DNA from: Lachnospiraceae bacterium UBA3689
GTDB lineage: Bacteria > Bacillota > Clostridia > Lachnospirales > Lachnospiraceae
DNA: 54,054 nt
Direction of reading: 5' to 3'
NCBI GenBank assembly: GCA_002371465.1
Contig: DFIU01000012.1
Location: 1-54,054 of the forward strand
Positions 34,876-42,950 of this stretch are shown one piece after another. A program made the translations under genes and the position numbers. Numbering within the stretch: position 1 is the first letter of the stretch; the number at the start of each line of letters is the position of its first letter. Below the pieces are notes generated by a model. It was not told where the DNA came from and searched no databases. It saw only the letters and a program-made list of their open reading frames with translations.

Positions 34876-36705
34876 ATGGAAGAAAAAGTCCGGCTTTGCT
34901 ATGAGCGTGTGACAATTGGATATGAAAGACAGAAGACGGTAGAAGACGTGAGTTTTTCCCTGCATACCGGAGAGATTCTGGGACTGGTCGGGGAGTCCGG
35001 CAGCGGCAAAAGCACACTGATCCGGGCGGCTCTGGGACTTCCGGATGATCAGGGAGAAATTCTTGCAGGAAGGATTCTCTACTGTCCCGGTCAGATGAAT
35101 ATTCAAGAAAATCCCCTTGACCTGTGCCGACTTTCGGAGCGGGAAATGCGAAGAATCAGGGGGACGAAGATCGGAATGGTCTTTCAAAATGCCGTCTCCT
35201 CCCTGTGCCCGATTCGCACGATCGGAAGTCAGATTCGGGAAAGCCTTTTGGCGCACCGAAAGGTGAAAAAAAATGAGATCTTTGACGCGGCGGAAGATCT
35301 CTTTGAAAAGCTCCATTTCGAGAATCCCGGAAGAATTTTAAAGAGCTATCCCTTTGAGCTGTCCGGCGGTATGAACCAGAGAATCGGCATAGCCATGGCT
35401 ATGCTGGCGCAGCCGGAAATTCTGCTCGCGGATGAACCGACCAGCGCGCTCGATGCGGCTGTGGCAGGTCAGGTACTTGAGGAGTTGAGGACCATCCGAA
35501 ACCTGTTCGGGACATCGATCCTGTTTGTTTCCCACGACCTGGGGGCAGTATCCGCTCTGGCGGATCGTACCTTGATCCTTGCGGACGGCAGGGTAATCGA
35601 AGAAGGACGGACCGGAGATATTCTTCATGCTCCAAGGGCAGCTTATACCAAGCAGTTGATGGCGGCAGTGCCGCAATTAAGGACGTCACTTGCTAAGCCG
35701 GCAATATCGTCCCTGAACAGCCGGGAGGGTATACAAGAGATAGGGGATTCTGAAAGCCAAAAAAATAAGCAGGAAAAGCTGGATGTAAGAAGTCATGATT
35801 TCTGTCAGGTGACAGTGGATTTTAAGGGGAAGAGCCTTAGACCAGGCAAATTAAATTTTGAAAATCAGAAACCAATCCCAGACAAGCAACAGGCAGCGGC
35901 TCTGTTATCAGTTGACCATCTGTCTAAAACCTTTTACGCAAAGAACCAGACCGATACGCCGGCGGTTCGGGACATTTCTTTTTCTTTACGACAGGGAGAG
36001 ATTTTGGGTCTTGTCGGGGAGTCCGGCAGCGGCAAGAGTACGGTTGCCCGGCTTTTGACCGGGCTGCTTCCCATGGATGATGGGAAGATCCGCATCAGGG
36101 AAAAAGATCCTGAGGAGATAAGGGATAACAAGGACAACATGAATAAGGAGAGCAAGAAAAGCAAGAGGAGTAAAAGAAGCAAGGAGCGCAGCTTCTCTCA
36201 AAGGATTCAGATGGTCTTTCAGGACCCCCTTGCCTCCTTTGATCCCCGAAAGACCCTGGGCTATGGAATTTCCGAGAGCCTTCGCAATCGGGGACTTCCA
36301 AAAGGTGAAGCGGAAAAACTTGCCGCAACTTATCTTGCCGACTGCGGTCTGCCTGGTGAGTATATGAACCGTTACCCTCGGGAAGTCAGCGGCGGACAGT
36401 GTCAGCGCGCCGCCATAGCCCGGACTTTGACGGCAGATCCGGAAATTCTGATCTGTGATGAGGCGACCAGCTCCCTTGATGTGACTGCCCAGCAGCAGAT
36501 CGCGGAACTTTTGAAAAAACTGCAAGAAGAGAGAAACTTGTCGATCCTTTTCATCAGCCACAGTCTGCCCCTCGTGCAGCTGGTCTGTGACCGGATCTTA
36601 GTGATGAAAGACGGAAGAATTGTTGAGCAGGGGATGACCAATGAGATCATCCGGCATCCAAAAGATGAATATACAAAGTTTTTGGTCAGGGCAGCCGGAA
36701 TTTAA
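34876..36705 (+). CDS. Fused double ABC ATPase (DppD-DppF-like)
   Basis: About 609 residues, two ATPase domains in one chain that power the transporter upstream. Domain 1 has Walker A GESGSGKST (about 40), signature LSGGMNQR and Walker B ILLADEPTSALDA. Domain 2 has a second GESGSGKST (about 380), VSGGQCQR and ILICDEATSSLDV. A 60-residue polar linker (about 275-335) joins them. Domain 2 carries an unusual Lys/Ser/Arg-rich insertion (KESKKSKRSKRSKERS, about 425-440) between Walker A and the Q-loop. ATG at 34876 with GGA upstream; a TTG at 34852 is possible. It lies 181 nt after the binding-protein gene. Confidence 0.9.
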   Translation: MEEKVRLCYERVTIGYERQKTVEDVSFSLHTGEILGLVGESGSGKSTLIRAALGLPDDQGEILAGRILYCPGQMNIQENPLDLCRLSEREMRRIRGTKIGMVFQNAVSSLCPIRTIGSQIRESLLAHRKVKKNEIFDAAEDLFEKLHFENPGRILKSYPFELSGGMNQRIGIAMAMLAQPEILLADEPTSALDAAVAGQVLEELRTIRNLFGTSILFVSHDLGAVSALADRTLILADGRVIEEGRTGDILHAPRAAYTKQLMAAVPQLRTSLAKPAISSLNSREGIQEIGDSESQKNKQEKLDVRSHDFCQVTVDFKGKSLRPGKLNFENQKPIPDKQQAAALLSVDHLSKTFYAKNQTDTPAVRDISFSLRQGEILGLVGESGSGKSTVARLLTGLLPMDDGKIRIREKDPEEIRDNKDNMNKESKKSKRSKRSKERSFSQRIQMVFQDPLASFDPRKTLGYGISESLRNRGLPKGEAEKLAATYLADCGLPGEYMNRYPREVSGGQCQRAAIARTLTADPEILICDEATSSLDVTAQQQIAELLKKLQEERNLSILFISHSLPLVQLVCDRILVMKDGRIVEQGMTNEIIRHPKDEYTKFLVRAAGI

Positions 36706-36832
36706 GAAAATGCATTTGATGCAAAGCGTAGTCGTATGTAAAATGATTGTAATCAATTGGAGAGAGGGCTTGACCCCAGCATAGATGTTTTTATGAAGGC
36801 GATAAGCCGGAGAATGGAATAGGAGGTAAAGC

Positions 36833-37210
36833 ATGGGCTTTTGGGTATTTATGCTTCTGACGGAACTTCTGATCCCTGCTGGGATGATCGGATTTGGAAT
36901 TTATTTTCTGAAGGGCGGACCTAAAAATGTAAATGGGGCATTTGGATACAGGACAACTCTGTCTATGAAGAATCAGGAAACCTGGAAATTTGCGCATAAA
37001 TATTCCGGTAAGATCTGGTTGATATGCGGGATTACGTTAGTTCCTCTAACAGTACTTTCGATGCTGCTTGTTCGGGGGAAGGATGTGGATACGATCGGCT
37101 GTCTAGGCCTTGCTGTTGTGGGAGTTCAGCTCGTCTTGATGGTCGGGGTTATCCTTCCTACGGAGAGGGCTCTGAAGAAGCATTTTGGCAGCGAAGGGAA
37201 ACGCAGATAG
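36833..37210 (+). CDS. SdpI/YhfL family membrane protein
   Basis: 125 residues with three to four membrane helices. FGYRTTLSMKNQETWKFAHKYSGK (from about 42) is the conserved loop of the SdpI family, whose best known member gives immunity to the SdpC toxin in Bacillus; many relatives are of unknown role. AGGAGG precedes the ATG and the stop is TAG. No toxin or regulator gene lies beside it. Confidence 0.8.
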   Translation: MGFWVFMLLTELLIPAGMIGFGIYFLKGGPKNVNGAFGYRTTLSMKNQETWKFAHKYSGKIWLICGITLVPLTVLSMLLVRGKDVDTIGCLGLAVVGVQLVLMVGVILPTERALKKHFGSEGKRR

Positions 37211-37271
37211 AAAGTCCTGAAAATTGGACAGCAAAGAAAGTATACTGGTCTTCGGAAAGAGAGGATTTCTC

Positions 37272-37886
37272 ATGTACGTAGCCAGTATCACAAGCAAGCA
37301 GAAGATTTTTCACACGGCGGATTGTTCCCATGCCAAGAGTATTAAAGAGGATCACCGAATCTATTTTCAGACAGCTGAAGAAGCGATTCAAAAGGGCTAC
37401 CGACGCTGTCAGGACTGCTGCGAAATCGGATCTTATTATAAAAAAGAGAGAAATGAGATTCTTTCCTACTGTTTTCAAAATGGAATCAGTGCCGGGATCA
37501 ATCGGGAGGATGGATTCCTGGATGTCGTGACGCCCTACAGCAGCTGGAAGATCATCGTAAATGGCAGAAAGCATGGTCGTTATCTGTATCACCGGAACAC
37601 AATTGAAACTGAATCTCCGGGAGCTTTGCTTCCGGGGTACCATCCGCAGCACGTTCTTAGAAATACTTTGATCGGATATTTGCGGTATATCGTGGAACAC
37701 GACTCCTATCGGCGCAGCCATCCGCTTCTGATTCAAAAACCGAAGAAAGACTGGCGGGAATGCCACTATCGAAAAGGGTCCAAAAAATATAAGAATCAGC
37801 AGAACCGCCTTAAGAGAATGGAACGGCGCGAATCTATTAAAAGGGTGGATGAACTGCTACAGTCGCTGGAGGTCCGTGGAATTTAA
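37272..37886 (+). CDS. Protein with an Ada-like zinc-binding motif
   Basis: 204 residues, basic, soluble. The start YVASITSKQKIFHTADCSHAKSI...EAIQKGYRRCQDC has the F-H-x-x-x-C-x-x-(A)K...GY-x-x-C-x-x-C layout of the methyl-phosphotriester zinc domain of Ada. Here it stands alone without methyltransferase or AraC domains. The C-terminus is Arg/Lys rich (RKGSKKYKNQQNRLKRMERRE), suggesting nucleic acid binding. ATG at 37272 behind GAGAGG; the upstream extension is unlikely. Function unknown. Confidence 0.55.
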   Translation: MYVASITSKQKIFHTADCSHAKSIKEDHRIYFQTAEEAIQKGYRRCQDCCEIGSYYKKERNEILSYCFQNGISAGINREDGFLDVVTPYSSWKIIVNGRKHGRYLYHRNTIETESPGALLPGYHPQHVLRNTLIGYLRYIVEHDSYRRSHPLLIQKPKKDWRECHYRKGSKKYKNQQNRLKRMERRESIKRVDELLQSLEVRGI

Positions 37887-38126
37887 GATGAAGCGGCTTC
37901 TTAGTAACCGGCCGCATCAGCACTTTAGCGTGATTAATAAATGTATGGCAGATCATAGGAAAAACTGAATGTGGGATTTCTTGATGTTCAGTCTTCTTTT
38001 TACGATAATATATATCAATTTAATGGGGAAATAGACAATAGAGACAGAAACAGAATAAGCATCGAATAAGCGATAGAGAGCAGGTCGTCAATACGCAGAT
38101 TCTGCCTCACAATCACATAGGACTAT

Positions 38127-38384
38127 ATGAAGACGGTTGCGGCGTACCAAAAGACCTTTCCGACCAAGGTAGATGTCATAAAAAATGTTCCCGATCCGGC
38201 AGTGAAGGAAATGCTCCTTAGGGCGGACCAGCTGGGGATCGACACGGCATTTGATCGCTTCGACAAGCAGCAGCCCCAGTGCAGCTTCGGCATGAGCGGA
38301 ACCTGCTGTAAGATCTGCAACATGGGTCCCTGCAAGATTACCCCCAAATCGCCGAGAGGGGTCTGCGGCGCGGATGCCGACTGA
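38127..38384 (+). pseudogene. cooS: Truncated cooS (anaerobic CO dehydrogenase) N-terminus
   Basis: The 85-residue frame matches the beginning of Ni-Fe CO dehydrogenase: TAFDRFDKQQPQC followed by GTCCKICNMGPCKI and RGVCGADAD, which carry the D- and B-cluster cysteines. A stop follows directly at GADAD. A complete CooS has more than 600 residues and the C-cluster; these are missing. In the next frame (about 38394-38470) a short stretch VVAATYVFEYIREACIAL looks like a decayed continuation, which would mean a frameshift plus loss of the rest. Confidence 0.75.
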
Positions 38385-38519
38385 TCGCGCTGCGTGGGAC
38401 TTGTAGTTGCCGCAACCTATGTTTTTGAATATATCCGTGAAGCCTGTATTGCGCTTGATTGCGGAAAGCCAACGGAAAATCGCAGTAAAGATGTAACAGC
38501 AAAAAGGAGCCGGTTTAAT

Positions 38520-39497
38520 ATGATCATCAATACAGGCCAGAGAACGGACATTCCCGCCTTTTATGCCGAATGGTTTGCAAACAGACTGAAAGAGGAGATT
38601 GTCTGTGTTCGCAATCCCTATAATCTAAATCAGGTCAGCCGTTATCAACTTAATCCGAATGTAGTAGATATAATCGGATTTTGCACCAAGAATCCGGCTC
38701 CTATGTTTCCGTATATGGAACTTTTGAAAGGCTATGGACAATACTGGTTTGTTACCATCACGCCTTACGGGCGGGATATAGAGCCGAATGTACCTGAAAA
38801 ACATCTTCTGTTAAATCATTTCAAATATCTTTCTGATCTTGTCGGGGTGAATTCTATCGGGTGGCGGTACGATCCAATTTTCCTCTCCGATAGATATACA
38901 GAAGAGTACCATTTACGGGCATTTGAGCAGATTGCGTCTGCACTGGCCGGGTATACCAGAACAGTGGTGATTAGCTTTATTGATCTTTATCCGAAGGTGA
39001 AGCGCAGCTTTCCGGAGGCTCAGGAGGTTAGAGAGGAAGAAAGGATTCGGCTGGGAAAGGCGTTTATTGAAATTGCCGGAAGTCACGGAATGATGCTGAA
39101 AACCTGTGCGGAGGGGAGTGAACTGGCTGCATACGGAGCGGATTGCAGCGGGTGTATGCGGATCAGCGATTATGAAAAAGCCATCGGAAAGCGGTTAGAC
39201 GCTCCAAAAAAGAAAGGCGCAAGAGCGGAATGCGCCTGTTACCTTTCCTGTGACATAGGAGCATACAACACCTGCAAGCATCTCTGTAAATATTGCTATG
39301 CCAATGCGGAGCCGGAAAAAGTGTTGGCACAGAGCAGGCTTCATGATCCGAAATCTCCGTTTCTGATTGGGAACTATAGAGAAGATGATAAAATCCACGA
39401 TGTGCCGCAGAAGTCCTGGATCGATAACCAGATGGTTTTTCTGTGGGAAGGAAGCGACTGTAAAAAGTTACTGCAACATTCAAAAGATATAAGCTGA
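38520..39497 (+). CDS. DUF1848 family protein
   Basis: 325 residues. MIINTGQRTDIPAFYAEWF, VDIIGFCTKNPAPM, TITPYGRDIEPN and WRYDPIF are family hallmarks, as is the C-terminal cysteine run CACYLSCDIGAYNTCKHLCKYCYAN. The family is thought to bind an iron-sulfur cluster and may be related to radical SAM or spore photolyase-like enzymes; no activity is established. ATG at 38520 follows AAAGGAG. The frame extends upstream into the cooS relic, but that part is not family sequence. Confidence 0.85.
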   Translation: MIINTGQRTDIPAFYAEWFANRLKEEIVCVRNPYNLNQVSRYQLNPNVVDIIGFCTKNPAPMFPYMELLKGYGQYWFVTITPYGRDIEPNVPEKHLLLNHFKYLSDLVGVNSIGWRYDPIFLSDRYTEEYHLRAFEQIASALAGYTRTVVISFIDLYPKVKRSFPEAQEVREEERIRLGKAFIEIAGSHGMMLKTCAEGSELAAYGADCSGCMRISDYEKAIGKRLDAPKKKGARAECACYLSCDIGAYNTCKHLCKYCYANAEPEKVLAQSRLHDPKSPFLIGNYREDDKIHDVPQKSWIDNQMVFLWEGSDCKKLLQHSKDIS

Positions 39498-39681
39498 TGA
39501 AGAAGTGGGGCTTGATACAGGACGCATTCTGATGTTTTCAAAAAGCAAGAGATAGTCAGTTCTTCGCCATTCATTGATAGTGAGTTGATAGTAAAAGTTC
39601 GTATAGGACGAAAAGTTTATTAAATAACATATGGCTGTAAATTGGGTTTGCGCTGCGGACTCTTTTATACGAGATGATGGG

Positions 39682-39717
39682 GACAAGGTGTTTAAAAAAG
39701 AACATCTTGTCTTTTTT
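39682..39717 (+). terminator. Rho-independent terminator
   Basis: GACAAGGTGTT (39682-39692) pairs with 39701-39711, 11 bp with one G-U pair, then six T. It is 185 nt after the DUF1848 stop, so it ends either that transcript or an unannotated small RNA. Confidence 0.75.
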
Positions 39718-39805
39718 GTATATATTTACTGGCATGAATTTTTTTATTTGAAAGCAGCTGCAATAATGGAACACGATAAGAGAGCTAAGCGGGGAAGAAA
39801 TAAAG

Positions 39806-39913
39806 ATGAGCTGGGAAGAAGAATTGGCGGAAAATTTTAGGAAAGAAAAGAAGCAGAAAACGAATCGAGGGAAGTTTTTGGGACAGATTGTCAAGTATAA
39901 TAAAGACAACTAG
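39806..39913 (+). CDS. Possible 35-residue small protein
   Basis: ATG at 39806 with GGGGAAG upstream; TAG at 39911-39913. The product starts MSWEEELAENFRKEKKQKT and is highly charged, ending in FLGQIVKYNKDN. No homology is recognised. It could be chance or the relic of a larger gene. Confidence 0.25.
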   Translation: MSWEEELAENFRKEKKQKTNRGKFLGQIVKYNKDN

Positions 39914-39977
39914 AAAAACACAGGAATTTTGAAAGGTGAATATCGGATGGGATGATGGAAATACAGAAGAATAAGTG

Positions 39978-39994
39978 TTGGTCAGTTTGACCAA
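39978..39994. promoter_or_regulatory. Inverted repeat upstream of the cas operon
   Basis: TTGGTCA-GTT-TGACCAA, perfect 7-bp arms with a 3-nt centre, about 60 nt upstream of the candidate -10 and 144 nt upstream of cas3. No T run follows, so a protein-binding site is more likely than a terminator. Confidence 0.4.
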
Positions 39995-40054
39995 GAGATA
40001 TAAATTGAGCAGGTGGTTTTTAAATAAAGTAACGATGAACCTACTCTATGCGGG

Positions 40055-40060
40055 TATAAT
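40055..40060 (+). promoter_or_regulatory. -10 candidate of the cas operon
   Basis: TATAAT with no clear -35 at 16-18 nt. The start would be near 40067, giving a 70-nt leader before cas3. Confidence 0.4.
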
Positions 40061-40137
40061 GGAAGCAGTCATGATAGGAAACAGCCGCCCCCTGTTTACT
40101 TTGGGACGGGTAGAGAATGATTGAACGAGAGGGATGT

Positions 40138-42945
40138 ATGGGGGACTTGAGCAAAGCCTTATGGGCCAAGAAAGATGATTATCAGGGTAAGGGAGAATGG
40201 CTCCCCTTGCAGCAGCATCTGGAGGATACGTGCGGAGTGTGCGGCTTCTTATGGGAGCACTGGCTCTGTGACGGGCAGAGACGGATTATTGCGGGGGATT
40301 ACGGACAGGATGTGGGCAAGAGGATCATGCTTTTTCTGGGGGCGATTCACGACTTGGGAAAGGCAACTCCTGCTTTTCAGCTCAAGACAAGCGGCATGAA
40401 GAGAAGCGATCTTGATCTGGAACTTCTGGAGAGACTGGAGAGAGCCGGCGCCAAAGGAATTACAGAACTAAAACTGGCTAACGCTAAGGAAAGCCCGCAC
40501 AACATCGCCGGAGAGGCGCTGCTAAGGCGCTTTGAGGAGCGGTTTCTGACCCCGGAAGATATCTCTTCCATCGTGGGCGGCCATCACGGACGTCCTGCAA
40601 GCTATCAAGCCATAGAAGAACAGCTGACGGCGTATCAAATGAATTATTTTCAGGCAGAGAGGGCGGCAGATCCGCTATGGTCAGTCTGGGAGAAGAGCCA
40701 GAGGGGAATACTGGACTGGGCACTTGCGCGCGCCGGATTTGCTGCTGCTTCCAAGATACCGCCCCTGTCTGTTCCTGCCCAGGTACAGGCGCTCGGACTT
40801 TTGACCATGGCAGACTGGATTGCCAGCAACACCAATTATTTTCCGCTGATCCGTATGGAGGAAGAAGCTGTCTTTGATTCAAAGGCTCGCCTGGAAGAAG
40901 GTGTGTGCAAATGGTTCAAAACACATGGATGGGAGCCGGAAGAGCAGCAGGAGATTCCGGCAGCATTTCAACATCGCTTTGGCTTTCCGCCGCGGCCGGT
41001 ACAGAAGATATTTTTGAATACCATCGCTTCCTGCAGACAGCCGGGACTTTTTATCCTGGAAGCGCCGATGGGACTGGGAAAGACGGAAGCGGCCCTGTTT
41101 GGAGCGGAGGAGCTGGCTTACCGGACCGATCGGAAGGGAATTTTCTTCGGCCTTCCGACCCAGGCGACATCTAACGGGATCTTCCCCAGAATCGAGAAGT
41201 GGCTGCAGAGTATCTATGAAGACGGGAAAAAAGAAGGCGAAGATAACCATTCCAGGATAGAGCTGCGCCTCATCCACGGCAAGGCCAACCTGAATGAAGA
41301 CTATGTAAAGCTGACCAATGCCAGCCACATTGCCGTTGACGGGGATCCGTATGAAGCCTTTGTCACCAACCAGTGGTTTTCAGGGAAGAAGACAGCTGTT
41401 CTGGATGATTTTGTCGTGGGGACGGTTGATCAGTTCCTGATGGCGGCCCTCAAGCAGAAGCACCTGGCCCTGCGCCAGCTGGCCTTTGCAGGGAAAGTGG
41501 TTGTTATTGATGAAGTACATGCCTATGATGCCTATATGAGTCAGTACCTGCAGATGGCCGTGACCTGGATGGCCAGTTACCGGGTACCGGTTATCCTGTT
41601 GTCCGCAACCTTGTCGGCCAGATTCAGAGTAGAGTTGACGCGGGCCTACCTGAAAGGACTGGGGGTTAGAACGTCCAGAATGCTGGTGGAGGGGGAACCG
41701 CTTGCAGACTACCTCTCTTCAGAGGATTATCCGCTGATTACCTGTACAGATGGGGAGACGGTTCGACAGATCAGAGACTTTCCGGCAAATGCGGAGCGTA
41801 AGGTTAGCATTGAGCGAATCAATGATGCCGACATGGAGGCTGTGATCGATGACACATTTGCAGACGGCGGCAACATCGGAATTATAGTCAATACCGTCAA
41901 GAGAGCGCAGGAACTGGCAGAGAAACTGGCAGAACGCTATGGAGAGGATATGGTGGAACTGCTTCACTCCTCTTTTCTTGCCACAGAGCGCGTGCGTAAA
42001 GAGGCAAAGCTGATGCATATGCTCGGCAAGGGGAAAGAGGCAGAACGGCCTGTGAAGAAGATTGTGGTCGGAACGCAGGTCATCGAGCAGTCTCTGGATA
42101 TTGATTTTGATCTGATGATCAGTGAGCTGGCCCCGGTCGATCTTCTGATTCAGCGTCTGGGACGTCTGCACAGGCATGATAGAGCGCGGCCGGCAGGATG
42201 CAGGGAACCGAAGCTTTATCTGTTAGGCTGCAGCGAGGAACTGGACTTTCAGGGAGGCTCCGAGGTGGTCTACGGAGGCTTTCTGCTGGCCAGGAGCCAG
42301 TACTTCTTGGGAGACAGTATCTCACTTCCCGGGGATATCTCTCCTCTTGTGCAGGCAGTCTACGGGGAGCAGGAGATTGAACTTGAGCCGGACGCAGAAG
42401 AGAAGTACTATGAATATAAGAAAAAAGCGGAGGAACAGCAGGCCAAGATGAGGATGCGGGCAAAGGCCTACCGTCTTACAGAGCCCTATCTGGGAGAGCG
42501 GCGAATGGACAGGCTGACGCTGCATGACTGGCTGGATCATCCGACTGAGGATAAGTCGGAGGAAAGCGGTAATTCACAGGTACGGGATGCAGATGAGAGT
42601 ATTGAGGTGATTGCTTTACAGAAGGTGGAGAACGGATATGGCACTTTGTTTGGGGATCTGTCGGGGCACGATCTATCTGCACGTGTGCAGGAGGCAGAGA
42701 TCGGCAGAAGGCTGGCCGGAGAGACTTTGCGGCTGCCAAGACCGCTTTGCCTGCCATACCGGATTGAGAAGACCATTCATGAGTTGGAGGATATCTATCT
42801 GAAGAGTCTGAGGGAATGGAATGAGTCCAGCTGGCTCAAAGGAAGTCTTGGCCTGCTTTTTGACGCAGATATGAATTGCAGTCTGAATGGCTATCGGCTG
42901 CACTATGATCAAAAGTATGGCTTATCCTATCAGAAAGAGGAGTGA
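40138..42945 (+). CDS. cas3: Cas3 nuclease-helicase (type I-E)
   Basis: About 935 residues. It unwinds and degrades the DNA strand displaced by Cascade. The N-terminal HD nuclease domain has LGAIHDLGK (His71-Asp72), SPHNIAGEAL and GGHHGRP. The helicase follows, with Walker A APMGLGKTEAA (about 310), VVIDEVHAYD as the DEAD-type box, LLSATLS as motif III, and QRLGRLHRH as motif VI. All key residues look intact. ATG at 40138 (MGDLSKALWAKK) has AGAGG in place; ATG at 40117 is an alternative. It heads a tightly packed operon and its stop is 5 nt before the preferred cas8e start. Confidence 0.95.
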   Translation: MGDLSKALWAKKDDYQGKGEWLPLQQHLEDTCGVCGFLWEHWLCDGQRRIIAGDYGQDVGKRIMLFLGAIHDLGKATPAFQLKTSGMKRSDLDLELLERLERAGAKGITELKLANAKESPHNIAGEALLRRFEERFLTPEDISSIVGGHHGRPASYQAIEEQLTAYQMNYFQAERAADPLWSVWEKSQRGILDWALARAGFAAASKIPPLSVPAQVQALGLLTMADWIASNTNYFPLIRMEEEAVFDSKARLEEGVCKWFKTHGWEPEEQQEIPAAFQHRFGFPPRPVQKIFLNTIASCRQPGLFILEAPMGLGKTEAALFGAEELAYRTDRKGIFFGLPTQATSNGIFPRIEKWLQSIYEDGKKEGEDNHSRIELRLIHGKANLNEDYVKLTNASHIAVDGDPYEAFVTNQWFSGKKTAVLDDFVVGTVDQFLMAALKQKHLALRQLAFAGKVVVIDEVHAYDAYMSQYLQMAVTWMASYRVPVILLSATLSARFRVELTRAYLKGLGVRTSRMLVEGEPLADYLSSEDYPLITCTDGETVRQIRDFPANAERKVSIERINDADMEAVIDDTFADGGNIGIIVNTVKRAQELAEKLAERYGEDMVELLHSSFLATERVRKEAKLMHMLGKGKEAERPVKKIVVGTQVIEQSLDIDFDLMISELAPVDLLIQRLGRLHRHDRARPAGCREPKLYLLGCSEELDFQGGSEVVYGGFLLARSQYFLGDSISLPGDISPLVQAVYGEQEIELEPDAEEKYYEYKKKAEEQQAKMRMRAKAYRLTEPYLGERRMDRLTLHDWLDHPTEDKSEESGNSQVRDADESIEVIALQKVENGYGTLFGDLSGHDLSARVQEAEIGRRLAGETLRLPRPLCLPYRIEKTIHELEDIYLKSLREWNESSWLKGSLGLLFDADMNCSLNGYRLHYDQKYGLSYQKEE

Positions 42946-42950
42946 AGAAA

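Larger units (their letters stand above)
39498..40137. other. Intergenic region upstream of the cas operon
   Basis: 640 nt with no well-supported gene. It contains a terminator at 39682-39717, a possible 35-codon frame at 39806-39913, an inverted repeat at 39978-39994 and a -10 candidate at 40055-40060. It is AT-rich compared with its neighbours. Confidence 0.6.
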
